A DNA stretch of 64,000 nt from Halanaerobium saccharolyticum. Its GTDB lineage: Bacteria > Bacillota > Halanaerobiia > Halanaerobiales > Halanaerobiaceae. The notes below the pieces were generated by a model that saw only the letters and a list, made by a program, of their open reading frames with translations, was not told the origin of the DNA and did not search any database. The first letter of the stretch is position 1. Every line of letters starts with the position of its first letter. Location of the stretch: positions 23,791 to 87,790 of the forward strand of contig NZ_SNWX01000011.1 of assembly GCF_004362045.1 (NCBI RefSeq). Direction: 5' to 3'. A program made the translations under genes and the position numbers. Of this stretch, positions 9,167 through 18,248 are shown piece after piece.

Positions 9167-10066
9167 TTATTGATTTTTTGTCATAGCAGCAACTTCAGCA
9201 GCAAAGTCCTCTTCTTTCTTTTCAATACCTTCACCAATTTCAAAACGTGTAAACTGTTTAACTTCCATATCATTTTCTTTCAATACTTCAGCAACAGTTT
9301 TATCATCATCTCTAACAAATGGCTGCTCTAAAAGACAGACCTGTGTATAATACTTATTGATCTTACCTTCTACAATTTGATCAAGAATATGCTCAGGTTT
9401 ACCTTCGTTTAACATCTGTTCCTTATAAATTTTCTTTTCTTTTTCTATAGATTCCGAATCTACAGAGTCACGATCTAAAAACTCTGGATTGATTGCAGCA
9501 ATATGCATTGCCACATCTTTAGCAGCTTGAGCTTTCTCTTCTGCAAATTCATTTGCAAATTCAACTAAAACACCAATTTTTCCACCCATATGGATATATC
9601 CAAATAAATAGCCATCTGTTTCGACTCTCTTAAATCTTCTCAAATTTATATTTTCACCAATATTAGCAATGGCTGCTTTAATAACATCACTAACAGTTTC
9701 TTTCTCATCTTTAAACCAGGCTTCATTTTCGACAGTTTCTACATCTTCAGCTTGACTCTGCATTAAATGCTCAGAAATGTCAGAAACAAGGGACTGGAAG
9801 TTGTCATTTTTAGCAACAAAATCAGTCTCAGAGTTAACCTCAACCAGAACACCTTTCTTACGATCATCACTTATATTTAAGCTTACTAATCCTTCGGCAG
9901 CAACTCTACCTGCTTTTTTAGCAGCAGCTGCCATACCTTTTTCTCTTAAGTATTCAACAGCAGCTTCAATATCGCCGTCAACCTTATTTAGAGCTTTTTT
10001 GCAGTCAAGAACACCTGCACCGGTACGGGAACGCAGCTCTTTTATATCTTTCATTGTAACTCCCAT
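9167..10066 (-). CDS. tsf: Elongation factor Ts
   Basis: Guanine nucleotide exchange factor for EF-Tu. The N-terminal UBA-like domain contains ELRSRTGAGVLDCKKALN and the core contains VEVNSETDFVAKNDNF, both diagnostic. Length is 299 residues. The start ATG 10066 (MGVTMKDIKELRS) matches the family N-terminus and has AAGGAGG 10 nt upstream; a second ATG four codons in also has a GGGAG. The gene lies downstream of rpsB, separated by a strong terminator, and is itself followed by one. Confidence 0.96.
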   Translation of the reverse strand: MGVTMKDIKELRSRTGAGVLDCKKALNKVDGDIEAAVEYLREKGMAAAAKKAGRVAAEGLVSLNISDDRKKGVLVEVNSETDFVAKNDNFQSLVSDISEHLMQSQAEDVETVENEAWFKDEKETVSDVIKAAIANIGENINLRRFKRVETDGYLFGYIHMGGKIGVLVEFANEFAEEKAQAAKDVAMHIAAINPEFLDRDSVDSESIEKEKKIYKEQMLNEGKPEHILDQIVEGKINKYYTQVCLLEQPFVRDDDKTVAEVLKENDMEVKQFTRFEIGEGIEKKEEDFAAEVAAMTKNQ

Positions 10067-10203
10067 TTATTAAAAACCTCCTTATAATAACTTATAAAAT
10101 AATATTAATCATTTTTCTTAGTATTTTAATTCCTTAGTGTTTTAATAACAATTATTAATTGATATTTACTATTTTGAATTAAATATAGTTAAAATTATGC
10201 TAG

Positions 10204-10245
10204 AAAAAAGCGCTGCAAAGCATAAAAACTTTACCAGCGCTTTTT
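10204..10245 (-). terminator. Intrinsic terminator between rpsB and tsf
   Basis: AAAAGCGCTG pairs with CAGCGCTTTT, with a second short AAAG/CTTT stem inside, followed by T residues on the minus strand. It lies 13 nt past the rpsB stop codon. It probably lets S2 be made in excess of EF-Ts or separates the two units. Confidence 0.88.
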
Positions 10246-10257
10246 ATTAAGTCTTAA

Positions 10258-11004
10258 TTATTCAGCAGTATTTTCTTCAACTTCAACTTCAGCTTCTTCT
10301 TGTTTAGCTTCAGCTTCCTGTCTGCCCTGCTTTCCAGCAAGTACTGCGTCAGAAATAACACTGGTAATCAATTTGACAGCTCTAATAGCATCATCATTAC
10401 CAGGAATGACATAATCTATCAGATCTGGATCACAGTTTGTATCTAAAATTGATACAATTGGGATATCCAGTTTTCTAGCTTCAGAAACTGCGATATCTTC
10501 TTTTCTTGCATCTGTAATAAAGATTACATCTGGTAAACCATTCATATCTCTAATTCCACCGAGGAATCTCTCAAGCTTATCGTGTTCTTTCTTTAAGTCG
10601 ATAACCTCTTTTTTAGGAAGAACTTCAAAAATTCCTTCTTCTTCCATTTGCTCGATTTCTTCTAAACGATCAATACGTTTTTTGATGGTATTATAATTTG
10701 TTAACATACCACCTAGCCAACGCTGATTAACATAAGGCATTCCGCATTTTTCAGCTTCTTTTTTAACAGTTTCCTGTGCCTGACGCTTAGTTCCAACAAA
10801 CAATACATTTTTTCCCTGAGCAGCCTGTTCCTTGACAAAGTTATAAGCTTTATCAATTAACTTAACTGTCTGCTGAAGGTCAATGATATAAATTCCATTT
10901 CTTTCGGTGAAAATATATTGTTTCATCTTTGGGTTCCATCTCTTAGTCTGATGACCAAAATGAACACCCGATTCGAGGAGTTGTTTCATGTTTACAACTG
11001 ACAT
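10258..11004 (-). CDS. rpsB: 30S ribosomal protein S2
   Basis: Small-subunit ribosomal protein. [20 protein letters not shown] at the N-terminus and [20 protein letters not shown] in the middle are the two S2 signatures. Length is 248 residues with an acidic C-terminal tail ([18 protein letters not shown]). The ATG at 11004 follows GGAGGTGCAGGAG. It heads the translation and envelope-lipid block and has its own promoter and structured leader. Confidence 0.97.
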   Translation of the reverse strand: MSVVNMKQLLESGVHFGHQTKRWNPKMKQYIFTERNGIYIIDLQQTVKLIDKAYNFVKEQAAQGKNVLFVGTKRQAQETVKKEAEKCGMPYVNQRWLGGMLTNYNTIKKRIDRLEEIEQMEEEGIFEVLPKKEVIDLKKEHDKLERFLGGIRDMNGLPDVIFITDARKEDIAVSEARKLDIPIVSILDTNCDPDLIDYVIPGNDDAIRAVKLITSVISDAVLAGKQGRQEAEAKQEEAEVEVEENTAE

Positions 11005-11113
11005 AACTCCTGCACCTCCTTTCTGGTTTTAGCCTCCGACAGCATCAACTCTAAACACAACTGTATAAAATACAGCACCAGCATTTAGATCAACTATCGT
11101 GTGTATTTTGCCA
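11005..11113 (-). promoter_or_regulatory. Structured 5' leader of rpsB, possible S2 autoregulatory element
   Basis: About 110 nt separate the predicted transcription start from the rpsB ATG. In the minus-strand RNA the outer arms TCTAAAT (11083-11089) and GTTTAGA (11050-11056) pair, and inside them CTGTA and TACAG close a 5-nt loop (11061-11075). Ribosomal-protein leaders of this size often bind the encoded protein, but I do not recognise this as a named Firmicute S2 leader. The structure is seen; the regulatory role is inferred. Confidence 0.4.
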
Positions 11114-11119
11114 CAAAAA

Positions 11120-11148
11120 AGTATACCATAGACTCAGAATTTAATCAA
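11120..11148 (-). promoter_or_regulatory. Sigma-A-type promoter for rpsB
   Basis: On the minus strand, -35 TTGATT (11143-11148) and -10 TATACT (11120-11125) are separated by exactly 17 bp. The predicted start is near 11113, upstream of the rpsB leader. Confidence 0.75.
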
Positions 11149-11179
11149 GCTTTTTTAGATAATTCTTTTCGGCAGCAGT

Positions 11180-11210
11180 TAAAAGGCTCCTCAAATAATC
11201 AGAGGAGCCT
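11180..11210 (-). terminator. Intrinsic terminator after codY
   Basis: AGGCTCCTC and GAGGAGCCT form a perfect 9-bp stem with a 9-nt loop, followed by TTTT on the minus strand. It lies about 25 nt past the codY stop codon and ends the hslV-hslU-codY unit before the rpsB promoter. Confidence 0.88.
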
Positions 11211-11235
11211 GCAAACTCAAATTAGTTACTAAAAA

Positions 11236-12018
11236 TTATCCTTTAACCTTTTCTAATTCATCTAATAAATTATCATTAAGGACTTTAATATATGTTCCTT
11301 TCATTCCTAATGAACGAGATTCAATTACACCAGCACTCTCAAATTTACGGAGAGCATTTACAATAACAGATCTTGTTATACCCACTCTATCCGCTACTTT
11401 ACTTGCTACTAATAAACCTTCTTCTCCATCTAATTCTTCAAAAATATGTTCAATAGCCTCTAATTCGGAATAAGATAAGGTATCAATCGCTATTTGAACT
11501 GCTGCCTTTTTGCGGGCTTCTTTTTCTATTCTTTCACTGCGGGAACGTAGAATTTCCATTCCCACAACTGAAGCTCCATATTCCGCAAGGACTAAATCTT
11601 CGTCATCAAATGGTGAACCATATCGAGCTAAAACTAAAGTTCCCAGTCTATCTCCTCCACCAATAACAGGAACTATCGTTGTTAATTTATCTTCAAATAA
11701 GCAATCTTCACCATCAGCAAAAACACACTTGCCATCTTTTTGTTCAATATTCGACTTAGTTTCCCTAATTCTCAGTAATCCATCATTATATTCCTCTGGA
11801 AATGCTCCCTGCTCAATTACTTTTTCTTCCATAATTTCACACTCAAAATCATCGCGCAGACTGTAGCCTAAAATTTTGCCTTTTTTGCTTGTCACATATA
11901 CATTACACCTTACAGCCTCTTTTAAAACATAGGCCATATCGGAAAAATCTACCGCATTTCCACCTGTTCTCTGTAATAATCGATTAATCTTTCGGCTTTT
12001 TTCTAATAAACTACCCAT
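11236..12018 (-). CDS. codY: GTP-sensing transcriptional pleiotropic repressor CodY
   Basis: Global regulator of nutrient-limitation genes in Firmicutes, responding to branched-chain amino acids and GTP. The product is 260 residues from ATG 12018, almost exactly the B. subtilis size. The N-terminus [17 protein letters not shown] leads into a GAF domain. The C-terminal winged helix shows [19 protein letters not shown] and [19 protein letters not shown]. An in-frame ATG at 12033 is rejected because the GGAGGAG that serves 12018 begins right after it. It follows hslU by about 30 nt, the B. subtilis order. Confidence 0.96.
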   Translation of the reverse strand: MGSLLEKSRKINRLLQRTGGNAVDFSDMAYVLKEAVRCNVYVTSKKGKILGYSLRDDFECEIMEEKVIEQGAFPEEYNDGLLRIRETKSNIEQKDGKCVFADGEDCLFEDKLTTIVPVIGGGDRLGTLVLARYGSPFDDEDLVLAEYGASVVGMEILRSRSERIEKEARKKAAVQIAIDTLSYSELEAIEHIFEELDGEEGLLVASKVADRVGITRSVIVNALRKFESAGVIESRSLGMKGTYIKVLNDNLLDELEKVKG

Positions 12019-12047
12019 ATCAATCTCCTCCATTTTCTGTTTTGAAA

Positions 12048-13445
12048 TTATAAAATATATTTACTTAAGTCTTTATTTGCTACAACATCTTTTAATTTAT
12101 CATTAACATAATCTACATCAATTTCAATTTCCTGTTCAGCTAAAGTTGGTGCTTCAAAAGAAAGATCCTCCAGTAATTTTTCCATTATTGTATGCAGCCT
12201 TCGGGCTCCAATATTTTCAGTCTCTTCGTTGATATCATAAGCGAAACTGGATATTTCTTCTATAGCTTCTTCACTAAAGTTAATCTTTATACCTTCAGTC
12301 TCTAATAAAGCCTTGTACTGTTTAACCAGAGAGTTCTGAGGCAGCAGCAGTATATCCTTAAAATTATCCCGGCTGAGGCTGTCTAAATTGACCCTTAAGG
12401 GAAATCTACCCTGAAGTTCTGGTATTAAATCTGCTGGTGAAGAAACATGGAACGCTCCTGCAGCGATAAATAAAATATGATCAGTTTTCACCGAACCGTG
12501 TTTGGTACTTACAGTTGAGCCTTCCACAATTGGTAAAATATCTCGCTGTACACCCTGTCTTGAAACTTCTGGGCCGGATCCTGATTCTCTACCTGCTATC
12601 TTATCCATTTCATCTAAAAAGATTATTCCATCTTCCTCAACAGTTTTTATTGCTTCTGACTTAACCTGATCCATGTCAATTAGTTTTTGAGCCTCTTCAT
12701 CTTTGAGCATTTCTTTAGCCTGAGCAATAGTTACTTTTTTCTTCTGTTTTTTATTTGGAAAAATATTTCCCAGCATATCTTTAAAATTAATACCCATTTC
12801 TTCAACTCCGGAACCGGAAAAAACATCCATCATTTGAGTATTATTTTCTTCTACTTCAATTTCTATTTTTTGATCATCCAGCTTACCATCTTTAATTCTC
12901 TGATACATTCTCTTTTTTCTGGCAGCAATTCGATCATCTACATCATCTGATTTTTTATTGATATCATCAACCAGATTAGAATAATAACTGTCTTTATCTT
13001 TTTTCTTTCCAGGAAGCATGCGGTTTACAATACGCTGAATTGCCTGTTTCTCAGCCTCAATTTCAACCTCTTCCATTTTAGCTTCTTTGACCATTCTAAT
13101 TGCAGATTCTGTAAGATCTCTAATCATTGATTCTACATCACGACCTACATAACCTACTTCAGTAAATTTAGTCACTTCTATTTTGATAAAAGGAGCTCTG
13201 GCAATTTTAGCAAGTCTGCGAGCAATCTCAGTTTTACCAACACCAGTAGGCCCAATCATCAGAATATTTTTTGGAATTATCTCATCTTTCATCTCATCTT
13301 TAACCAGTTTTCTTCTATACCTATTTCTTAAGGCAATAGCTACTGATTTTTTTGCTTTTTCCTGTCCAATTATATATTTATCCAGTTCGGCAACGATTTC
13401 TTTTGGGGTTAATTGATTATTCACCTGTTTCAGACTCACCTCCAT
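12048..13445 (-). CDS. hslU: ATP-dependent protease ATPase subunit HslU (ClpY)
   Basis: AAA+ unfoldase that feeds substrates to the HslV peptidase. Walker [14 protein letters not shown] is at about residues 65-77, Walker B is [13 protein letters not shown], the sensor region contains [20 protein letters not shown], and the arginine-finger region contains [19 protein letters not shown]. Length of 465 matches ClpY. The start is uncertain: ATG 13445 has GAGGAG upstream and overlaps hslV by 29 nt, whereas GTG 13424 (giving VNNQLTPKE) would begin nearer the usual family N-terminus. Confidence 0.95.
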   Translation of the reverse strand: MEVSLKQVNNQLTPKEIVAELDKYIIGQEKAKKSVAIALRNRYRRKLVKDEMKDEIIPKNILMIGPTGVGKTEIARRLAKIARAPFIKIEVTKFTEVGYVGRDVESMIRDLTESAIRMVKEAKMEEVEIEAEKQAIQRIVNRMLPGKKKDKDSYYSNLVDDINKKSDDVDDRIAARKKRMYQRIKDGKLDDQKIEIEVEENNTQMMDVFSGSGVEEMGINFKDMLGNIFPNKKQKKKVTIAQAKEMLKDEEAQKLIDMDQVKSEAIKTVEEDGIIFLDEMDKIAGRESGSGPEVSRQGVQRDILPIVEGSTVSTKHGSVKTDHILFIAAGAFHVSSPADLIPELQGRFPLRVNLDSLSRDNFKDILLLPQNSLVKQYKALLETEGIKINFSEEAIEEISSFAYDINEETENIGARRLHTIMEKLLEDLSFEAPTLAEQEIEIDVDYVNDKLKDVVANKDLSKYIL

Positions 13446-13986
13446 TTAACTCCTCTAAAGTAATATTTTCATTAGTATAAATACAAATAGAAGCCGCTAT
13501 TTTGAGTGCTTCACTGGCGATATCCCCGGCATTCAGGTTTTGACCATGATTTGATAATGCTATTGCAGCCGCTCTTGCATAAGGGCCACCAGAACCAATA
13601 GCAGTAATCCTGCCATCAGGTTCAATCACATCACCATTACCTGAAATAATAAGGATTTCCTCCAGATTTGCAACAATTAGCAAAGCTTCAAGTTTTCTTA
13701 AAATTTTATCTGTCCGCCATTCTTTGGCCAGCTCCACTGCTGCCCGCTGCAGACTTCCATGATACTCTTCCAGTTTACCTTCAAATTTTTCAAAAAGAGT
13801 AAAAGCATCTGCAGATGTACCGGCGAATCCAGCTAAAATTTCACCATTATATAATCTTCTGACTTTTTTGGCTGTACTTTTCATAACTGTATTACCCAGG
13901 GTTACCTGTCCGTCTCCAGCCAGGGCCATACAACCATTATGTTTTACTGCAACTATAGTAGTTGCTTCAAAATCTGTAATTGACAA
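13417..13986 (-). CDS. hslV: ATP-dependent protease proteolytic subunit HslV (ClpQ)
   Basis: Proteasome-like peptidase that pairs with HslU. A short propeptide (MSITDFEA) precedes [10 protein letters not shown], so the mature N-terminal nucleophile is probably a threonine. [20 protein letters not shown] and [17 protein letters not shown] are family hallmarks. It is 189 residues. The start codon is TTG at 13986 with AAAGGAGG about 7 nt upstream. A promoter lies about 80 bp upstream. The xerC and trmFO genes that precede it in B. subtilis are absent here, so it follows topA directly. Confidence 0.95.
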   Translation of the reverse strand: MSITDFEATTIVAVKHNGCMALAGDGQVTLGNTVMKSTAKKVRRLYNGEILAGFAGTSADAFTLFEKFEGKLEEYHGSLQRAAVELAKEWRTDKILRKLEALLIVANLEEILIISGNGDVIEPDGRITAIGSGGPYARAAAIALSNHGQNLNAGDIASEALKIAASICIYTNENITLEELNGGESETGE

Positions 13987-14035
13987 TTTAGAACCTCCTT
14001 TACTTATAATCTTATATTTTTAAATTGTCACATGA

Positions 14036-14124
14036 TTCAAAATATTTTAACCTATTTTGTTTATATTACCATGAAAAGATCAAAAATGTCAAGTTAACGC
14101 TCTTAATTTCACAATATTTTAACC
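14036..14124. repeat. Pair of 17-bp near-identical repeats flanking the hslV promoter
   Basis: TTCAAAATATTTTAACC (14036-14052) and TTCACAATATTTTAACC (14108-14124) differ at one base and bracket the predicted -35 and -10. This arrangement looks like paired operator sites. Each overlaps a poor match to the CodY box, with about four or five mismatches of 15, so CodY autoregulation is possible but weakly supported. Confidence 0.5.
14063..14092 (-). promoter_or_regulatory. Sigma-A-type promoter for hslV-hslU-codY
   Basis: On the minus strand a consensus -35 TTGACA (14087-14092) and -10 TAATAT (14063-14068) are 18 bp apart. It lies between two copies of a 17-bp direct repeat and about 77 bp before the hslV start. 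Confidence 0.7.
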
Positions 14125-14149
14125 ATATTCTAATTTTTTTACATATCAC

Positions 14150-14194
14150 AGCGTTTAATCTTATTAGTTATAATTATTATTGTAAACGCTTTCT
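14150..14194. promoter_or_regulatory. Inverted repeat with a cre-like half, upstream of hslV
   Basis: AGCGTTTA (14150-14157) and TAAACGCT (14183-14190) are perfect inverted arms 25 bp apart. The right arm with its flank, TTGTAAACGCTTTCT (14180-14194), fits the relaxed CcpA cre pattern WTGNAANCGNWNNCW. It lies about 90 bp upstream of the hslV -35. The role is inferred and a chance match is possible. Confidence 0.3.
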
Positions 14195-14209
14195 TGAGTT
14201 GATTTTAAG

Positions 14210-14252
14210 GGCTTTCTCCAAATTTATTATTCCTTGAAATTTGAAGAAAGCC
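14210..14252. terminator. Long perfect hairpin after topA
   Basis: GGCTTTCTCCAAATTT (14210-14225) pairs with AAATTTGAAGAAAGCC (14237-14252) over 16 bp (one G-U on the minus-strand RNA) with an 11-nt loop. It lies 15 nt past the topA stop. The following minus-strand sequence CTTAAAATC is a weak T-run, so termination may be incomplete; it could also protect the mRNA 3' end. Confidence 0.65.
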
Positions 14253-14266
14253 AGATAAATCAAATT

Positions 14267-16345
14267 TTATTCTGCTTTTTCAGTATGTCCACATTCTTTA
14301 TTGGTACATTTATAATGTTTTCCTTTGGCTTTAGTTGTTTTTTCAACCATCAGACTACCGCATTCAGGACATGGTTTTTTAACAGGTTTATTCCAGTTCA
14401 TAAAATTACAGTCTGGATAATTACTGCAGCCATAAAAAGTTCTCCCTTTTTTAGAAGTTCTTTCTATGATCTCACCATCTTCACATTCCGGACAGTCAAC
14501 ACCAGTTTTAATTAAATATGGCTTGGTGTTTTTACATTCAGGGTAACTGGAGCAGGCCAGAAATTTACCATAACGGCCATATTTAACTACCATTGGACTA
14601 CCACATTTTTCGCAGACTTCATCAGTTTCTTCCACAATCTGGACACTTTCCATATTTTCTCTTGCATCTTCCAGACGCTGATAAAACGGCTCATAAAAAT
14701 CTCTCAATATTTTTTTCCAGTCTTCATTTCCTTTTTCTATTTCGTCCAGTCGTTTTTCTAAACCTGCTGTAAATTCAACATCAGTTACATCAGGAAAATA
14801 ATCAGTTAATAGTTCAGTTACAGTTTCGCCAAGTTCTGTTGGTTTAAAATAACGACCTTCTTTTTCTACATAATCCCGGGACTCTATGGTAGATAATGTT
14901 GGCGCATAGGTACTCGGACGTCCAATTCCTTCTTCTTCTAGAGTTTTTACAAGTGTAGCCTCCGAATATCTGGGAGGAGGAGTTGTAAAGTGCTGTTCAG
15001 GATTTGTCTTTAATAAACTGTATTGATCTTCCTCTTTTAAAACTGGAAGGTCAATATCATCTTCTTTTGCTTTTCCAGTTAAAATTAAATGTCCAGGGAA
15101 TAAGAGGCGAGAGCCGCTAACTCTAAACTTGTATTTTTCCCCAGCCTTAAATTGGGCAGATATACTTTCGTAAAGAGCCGGACTCATCTGACTGGCAACA
15201 AATCTTTTCCAGATTAGATCATATAATTTATATTGATCTTTGGATAAATGTTTTTTCATCTTCTCAGGAGTTCTCTGAGTATCAGTTGGTCTGATAGCCT
15301 CATGGGCATCCTGAGCATTGGAATTTTTCTTCGATTTTTTCTTTGAACTTTTCAAAAATTTATCTCCATATTTATTGAGAATATAATCTTTGGCACCGTT
15401 TTTTGCTTCATTAGAAAGCCTGGTGCTGTCGGTTCTGATATAAGAAATCAGACCAACTGTACCTGAACTCCCAATATCTATACCTTCATATAGCTGCTGA
15501 GCCAGATACATTGTCTTTTTGGCAGTATAGTTAAGTTTATTTGAAGCTCGCTGCTGTAAAGTGGAAGTTGTAAATGGAGACTTTGGATTTCTTCTTCTTT
15601 TACGTTTTTTTACTTTAATTATTTCAAAATCATGATCTTTGATATCAGCAATTACCTGATCAACTTCTTTTTTGCTTTCTAGCTTAAACTTTTTATTATT
15701 AATTCTATATAGATCTGCCTTTAATTTTTCATCACTCTCATTTTTTAACTCTACTTCCAGACTCCAGTATTCTTCCTCATCAAAATTTCTAATTTCTTCT
15801 TCTCGTTCACAGATTATTTTAACTGCAACAGTTTGCACTCTACCCGCACTTAAGCCTTTACGTACTTTTTTCCACAGCAGAGGACTTAAGCGATATCCCA
15901 CCAGACGATCTAGTAACCTCCGGGCCTGTTGGGCATCTACTAAATCTTTATTTATTGTCCGTGGGTTTTTAATTGCATTCTGAATTGCAGTTTTAGTTAT
16001 TTCATTAAATTCTATTCTATTATTTTCCTCATCGGATAATTTTAAGGCATAAGCCAGATGCCAGGAAATAGCTTCTCCTTCTCTATCAGGGTCAGTTGCA
16101 AGATATACATCCTTACTCTTTTTAGCTGCTTTTCTTAATTTACTTAAAGTTTTTCCCTTACCCCGAATAGTAATATAATTTGGTTCAAAATCATTTTCTA
16201 AGTCGATTCCTAATTTACTTTTAGGTAAATCACGTACATGACCCATTGATGCTTCAACTTTATAATTCCTGCCTAAAAACTTCTTAATTGTCTTTGCCTT
16301 TGCAGGTGACTCTACAATTACTAAATTCTTCTTTTTCTTTGCCAT
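14267..16345 (-). CDS. topA: DNA topoisomerase I
   Basis: Type IA topoisomerase that relaxes negative supercoils. The TOPRIM domain starts with LVIVESPAKAKTIKKFLG and contains ATDPDREGEAISWHL. The catalytic tyrosine is in GLISYIRTDSTRLS. The C-terminus carries three four-cysteine zinc modules, beginning CEKCGSPMVVKYGRYGKFLA, CPECEDGEIIERTSKKGRT and CPECGSLMVEKTTKAKGKH. Length 692 is normal. The ATG at 16345 has GGAGG upstream. It is located downstream of dprA and the DUF494 gene, as in many Firmicutes for dprA-topA. Confidence 0.97.
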   Translation of the reverse strand: MAKKKKNLVIVESPAKAKTIKKFLGRNYKVEASMGHVRDLPKSKLGIDLENDFEPNYITIRGKGKTLSKLRKAAKKSKDVYLATDPDREGEAISWHLAYALKLSDEENNRIEFNEITKTAIQNAIKNPRTINKDLVDAQQARRLLDRLVGYRLSPLLWKKVRKGLSAGRVQTVAVKIICEREEEIRNFDEEEYWSLEVELKNESDEKLKADLYRINNKKFKLESKKEVDQVIADIKDHDFEIIKVKKRKRRRNPKSPFTTSTLQQRASNKLNYTAKKTMYLAQQLYEGIDIGSSGTVGLISYIRTDSTRLSNEAKNGAKDYILNKYGDKFLKSSKKKSKKNSNAQDAHEAIRPTDTQRTPEKMKKHLSKDQYKLYDLIWKRFVASQMSPALYESISAQFKAGEKYKFRVSGSRLLFPGHLILTGKAKEDDIDLPVLKEEDQYSLLKTNPEQHFTTPPPRYSEATLVKTLEEEGIGRPSTYAPTLSTIESRDYVEKEGRYFKPTELGETVTELLTDYFPDVTDVEFTAGLEKRLDEIEKGNEDWKKILRDFYEPFYQRLEDARENMESVQIVEETDEVCEKCGSPMVVKYGRYGKFLACSSYPECKNTKPYLIKTGVDCPECEDGEIIERTSKKGRTFYGCSNYPDCNFMNWNKPVKKPCPECGSLMVEKTTKAKGKHYKCTNKECGHTEKAE

Positions 16346-16369
16346 TAAATTGATACCTCCAGTAAACTT

Positions 16370-16897
16370 TTAGTTTACTCTCTGTTGTTTTAAAAGATTG
16401 CTGTCAAATTCATTTATTTCAGCTGAAATTGTCAGCATTAATTCTGAATCATCAACAACATCATTAATAATATCCCAGACCAGATCAGCCTTTAAATCAT
16501 CAACACTTGCAATCTGCATCATTCTATAAATAATAATTTCCAGCTCATCTGCTGATAAAATACCAAGTCCATTCAATTTATAAATTATGGACTTAATTTC
16601 ATTACTAAAATAAAAATTTTCTACTTTAGTAAATACTCTGTTATAACCACTTGGCATCTCATAATCAATATAAAAATCGCGATCTTCAACAGAAATCACT
16701 TCACTAAATATAACTTCAAATGCTTCACTAATATTTTCAATTGTATAACCCTGGTCTTCTAATTCTATTATAACATCTTCCTGTTTCCGCCAGAGATCCT
16801 CATCATTCAGCATTTTATGGATAAGAACACTTAAAATTTCTATCACTTTTTTATTCATATTATTCTGGCATTTCTGCCGATTAGGCCTCCCTATCAT
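16370..16897 (-). CDS. DUF494 / Smg-like protein
   Basis: A soluble, acidic protein of 175 residues (162 if translation starts at the ATG at 16858). The spacing of hydrophobic positions in NKKVIEILSVLIHKML, the RVFTKVENFYFSNEIKSIIY region and the C-terminal VDDLKADLVWDIINDVV resemble the DUF494/Smg family, which sits beside dprA and topA in proteobacteria. Here it is also between dprA and topA, which supports the call. The start is unclear: GGGAGG lies inside the first codons rather than before either ATG. Molecular function is unknown. Confidence 0.6.
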   Translation of the reverse strand: MIGRPNRQKCQNNMNKKVIEILSVLIHKMLNDEDLWRKQEDVIIELEDQGYTIENISEAFEVIFSEVISVEDRDFYIDYEMPSGYNRVFTKVENFYFSNEIKSIIYKLNGLGILSADELEIIIYRMMQIASVDDLKADLVWDIINDVVDDSELMLTISAEINEFDSNLLKQQRVN

Positions 16898-16921
16898 AAA
16901 AAATCTTTAACTAGTATATTA

Positions 16922-18064
16922 TTATATTGGTTTAAGGAGATTTTGTAAACCCTTAAATTGATATTTTTTCCCTTTTAGGCGAATTATAAGATTCATTAAC
17001 TCTAATTTTACCAGTATTTGATCAACTTTTTCTGAATCCAGATTACTTAATCTGACCAGATCATTATAGTATATTTCAATTTCATGTTGAAACAGTTTTA
17101 GAATTTTAATTTCATCTGAATTAAGCTCGGGATAAATATTATTGAATAATTTATCAGTTTCTACAAATTCATTCTGCTCTTTATTATTCTGTAAATATCT
17201 ACTTAAATAATCTATAATATCACTTACTTTTGTGAAAATTGCTGCTCCTTTTTTGAGCAATCTATTACAGCCAACAGAACTGGGACGATCAATATTTCCT
17301 GGTACAGCCATAACGTCTTTTCCCTGTTCCAGAGCATAATCAACTGTAATCAGAGTTCCGCTCTTTTCTCCAGCCTCAACTACTAAAATTAAATCTGAGA
17401 GTCCGCTGATAATTCTATTTCTTCTGGGAAAGTTCCTGGCCCGGGGAGCAATCTCTGCGTTAAATTCTGTTAACATTAGACCTCTATCAATTATTTTTTG
17501 AGACAGCATTTTATTCTGGGAAGGATAAAGATAATTGAAGCCATTCCCTAAAACTGCTGTAGTAATTCCACCATCAGCCGCTAAGGCCCCCTGATGAGCA
17601 GTACTGTCTATTCCCCTGGCCAGGCCGCTTATAATATTTATCCCCTTTTCAGCCAGCTCTGAAGCTGTTTTACCTGCTATTTTTCGGCCATAAAGAGTTG
17701 AGTTTCTGGATCCTATAATAGCAACAGCCGGCAGCTGAAAATTTAAACCTCCTTTATAAAAAATAACAGGTGGAGGATCATAAATTTCTTTTAACCTGTC
17801 CGGATATTGATTATTATATAATGTAAGATAACTAATCTGCTCTTTTTTTAACTCAGTAAATATTTCCTGCGGTTTAAATTTTTCTTTATGATCATTAAAT
17901 TTTTTAATTTTAAAATCTGTTAAGCCCAGATTTTTTAGCTGCTGCTTATTTAAAGACCACATTTCTTCTAGATTATTCAGTTTATTTATTAAATCAATAA
18001 TTGTTCTGGGACCAAATCCACTCAGCTGATTCAGGAAAATTATTATCATTTCATTAATATCCAT
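16922..18064 (-). CDS. dprA: DNA processing protein DprA
   Basis: Loads RecA on incoming single-stranded DNA during natural transformation. The Rossmann-fold core shows IGSRNSTLYGRKIAGKTASE, then ISGLARGIDSTAHQGAL and LSDLILVVEAGEKSGTLIT. A helix-hairpin-helix/SAM-like N-terminus (FGPRTIIDLINKLN) and a winged-helix C-terminus (SDEIKILKLFQHEIEIYYND) complete a 380-residue full-length protein. ATG 18064 has AAGGAGG upstream and a consensus promoter about 25 bp before that. comM, another competence-associated gene, lies 8 kb away across an inserted island. Confidence 0.95.
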   Translation of the reverse strand: MDINEMIIIFLNQLSGFGPRTIIDLINKLNNLEEMWSLNKQQLKNLGLTDFKIKKFNDHKEKFKPQEIFTELKKEQISYLTLYNNQYPDRLKEIYDPPPVIFYKGGLNFQLPAVAIIGSRNSTLYGRKIAGKTASELAEKGINIISGLARGIDSTAHQGALAADGGITTAVLGNGFNYLYPSQNKMLSQKIIDRGLMLTEFNAEIAPRARNFPRRNRIISGLSDLILVVEAGEKSGTLITVDYALEQGKDVMAVPGNIDRPSSVGCNRLLKKGAAIFTKVSDIIDYLSRYLQNNKEQNEFVETDKLFNNIYPELNSDEIKILKLFQHEIEIYYNDLVRLSNLDSEKVDQILVKLELMNLIIRLKGKKYQFKGLQNLLKPI

Positions 18065-18089
18065 AATTTGCCTCCTTATTTTTAATTAT

Positions 18090-18118
18090 ATTATATATCC
18101 AAATTTTGTTAAAATCAA
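18090..18118 (-). promoter_or_regulatory. Sigma-A-type promoter for dprA
   Basis: On the minus strand, -35 TTGATT (18113-18118) and -10 TATAAT (18090-18095) have a 17-bp spacer. It lies about 26 bp upstream of the dprA ATG in the divergent region shared with trkH. Confidence 0.75.
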
Positions 18119-18248
18119 ATTTTATCTTAAAAACATTATTCCCTTGAATTTTATGGCTAATAAAGGAAATGATAGTTCGTTCTTGAATATGTAATTAATA
18201 GAAGTTATTTATAATAAATTATTTTTAACAACTAAGGAGGTAAATTTA

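Noticed and set aside
18065..18248. A c-di-AMP (ydaO) or other riboswitch ahead of trkHA
   Set aside because: K+ transporter leaders often carry one, but the region is short and AT-rich with none of the conserved elements.
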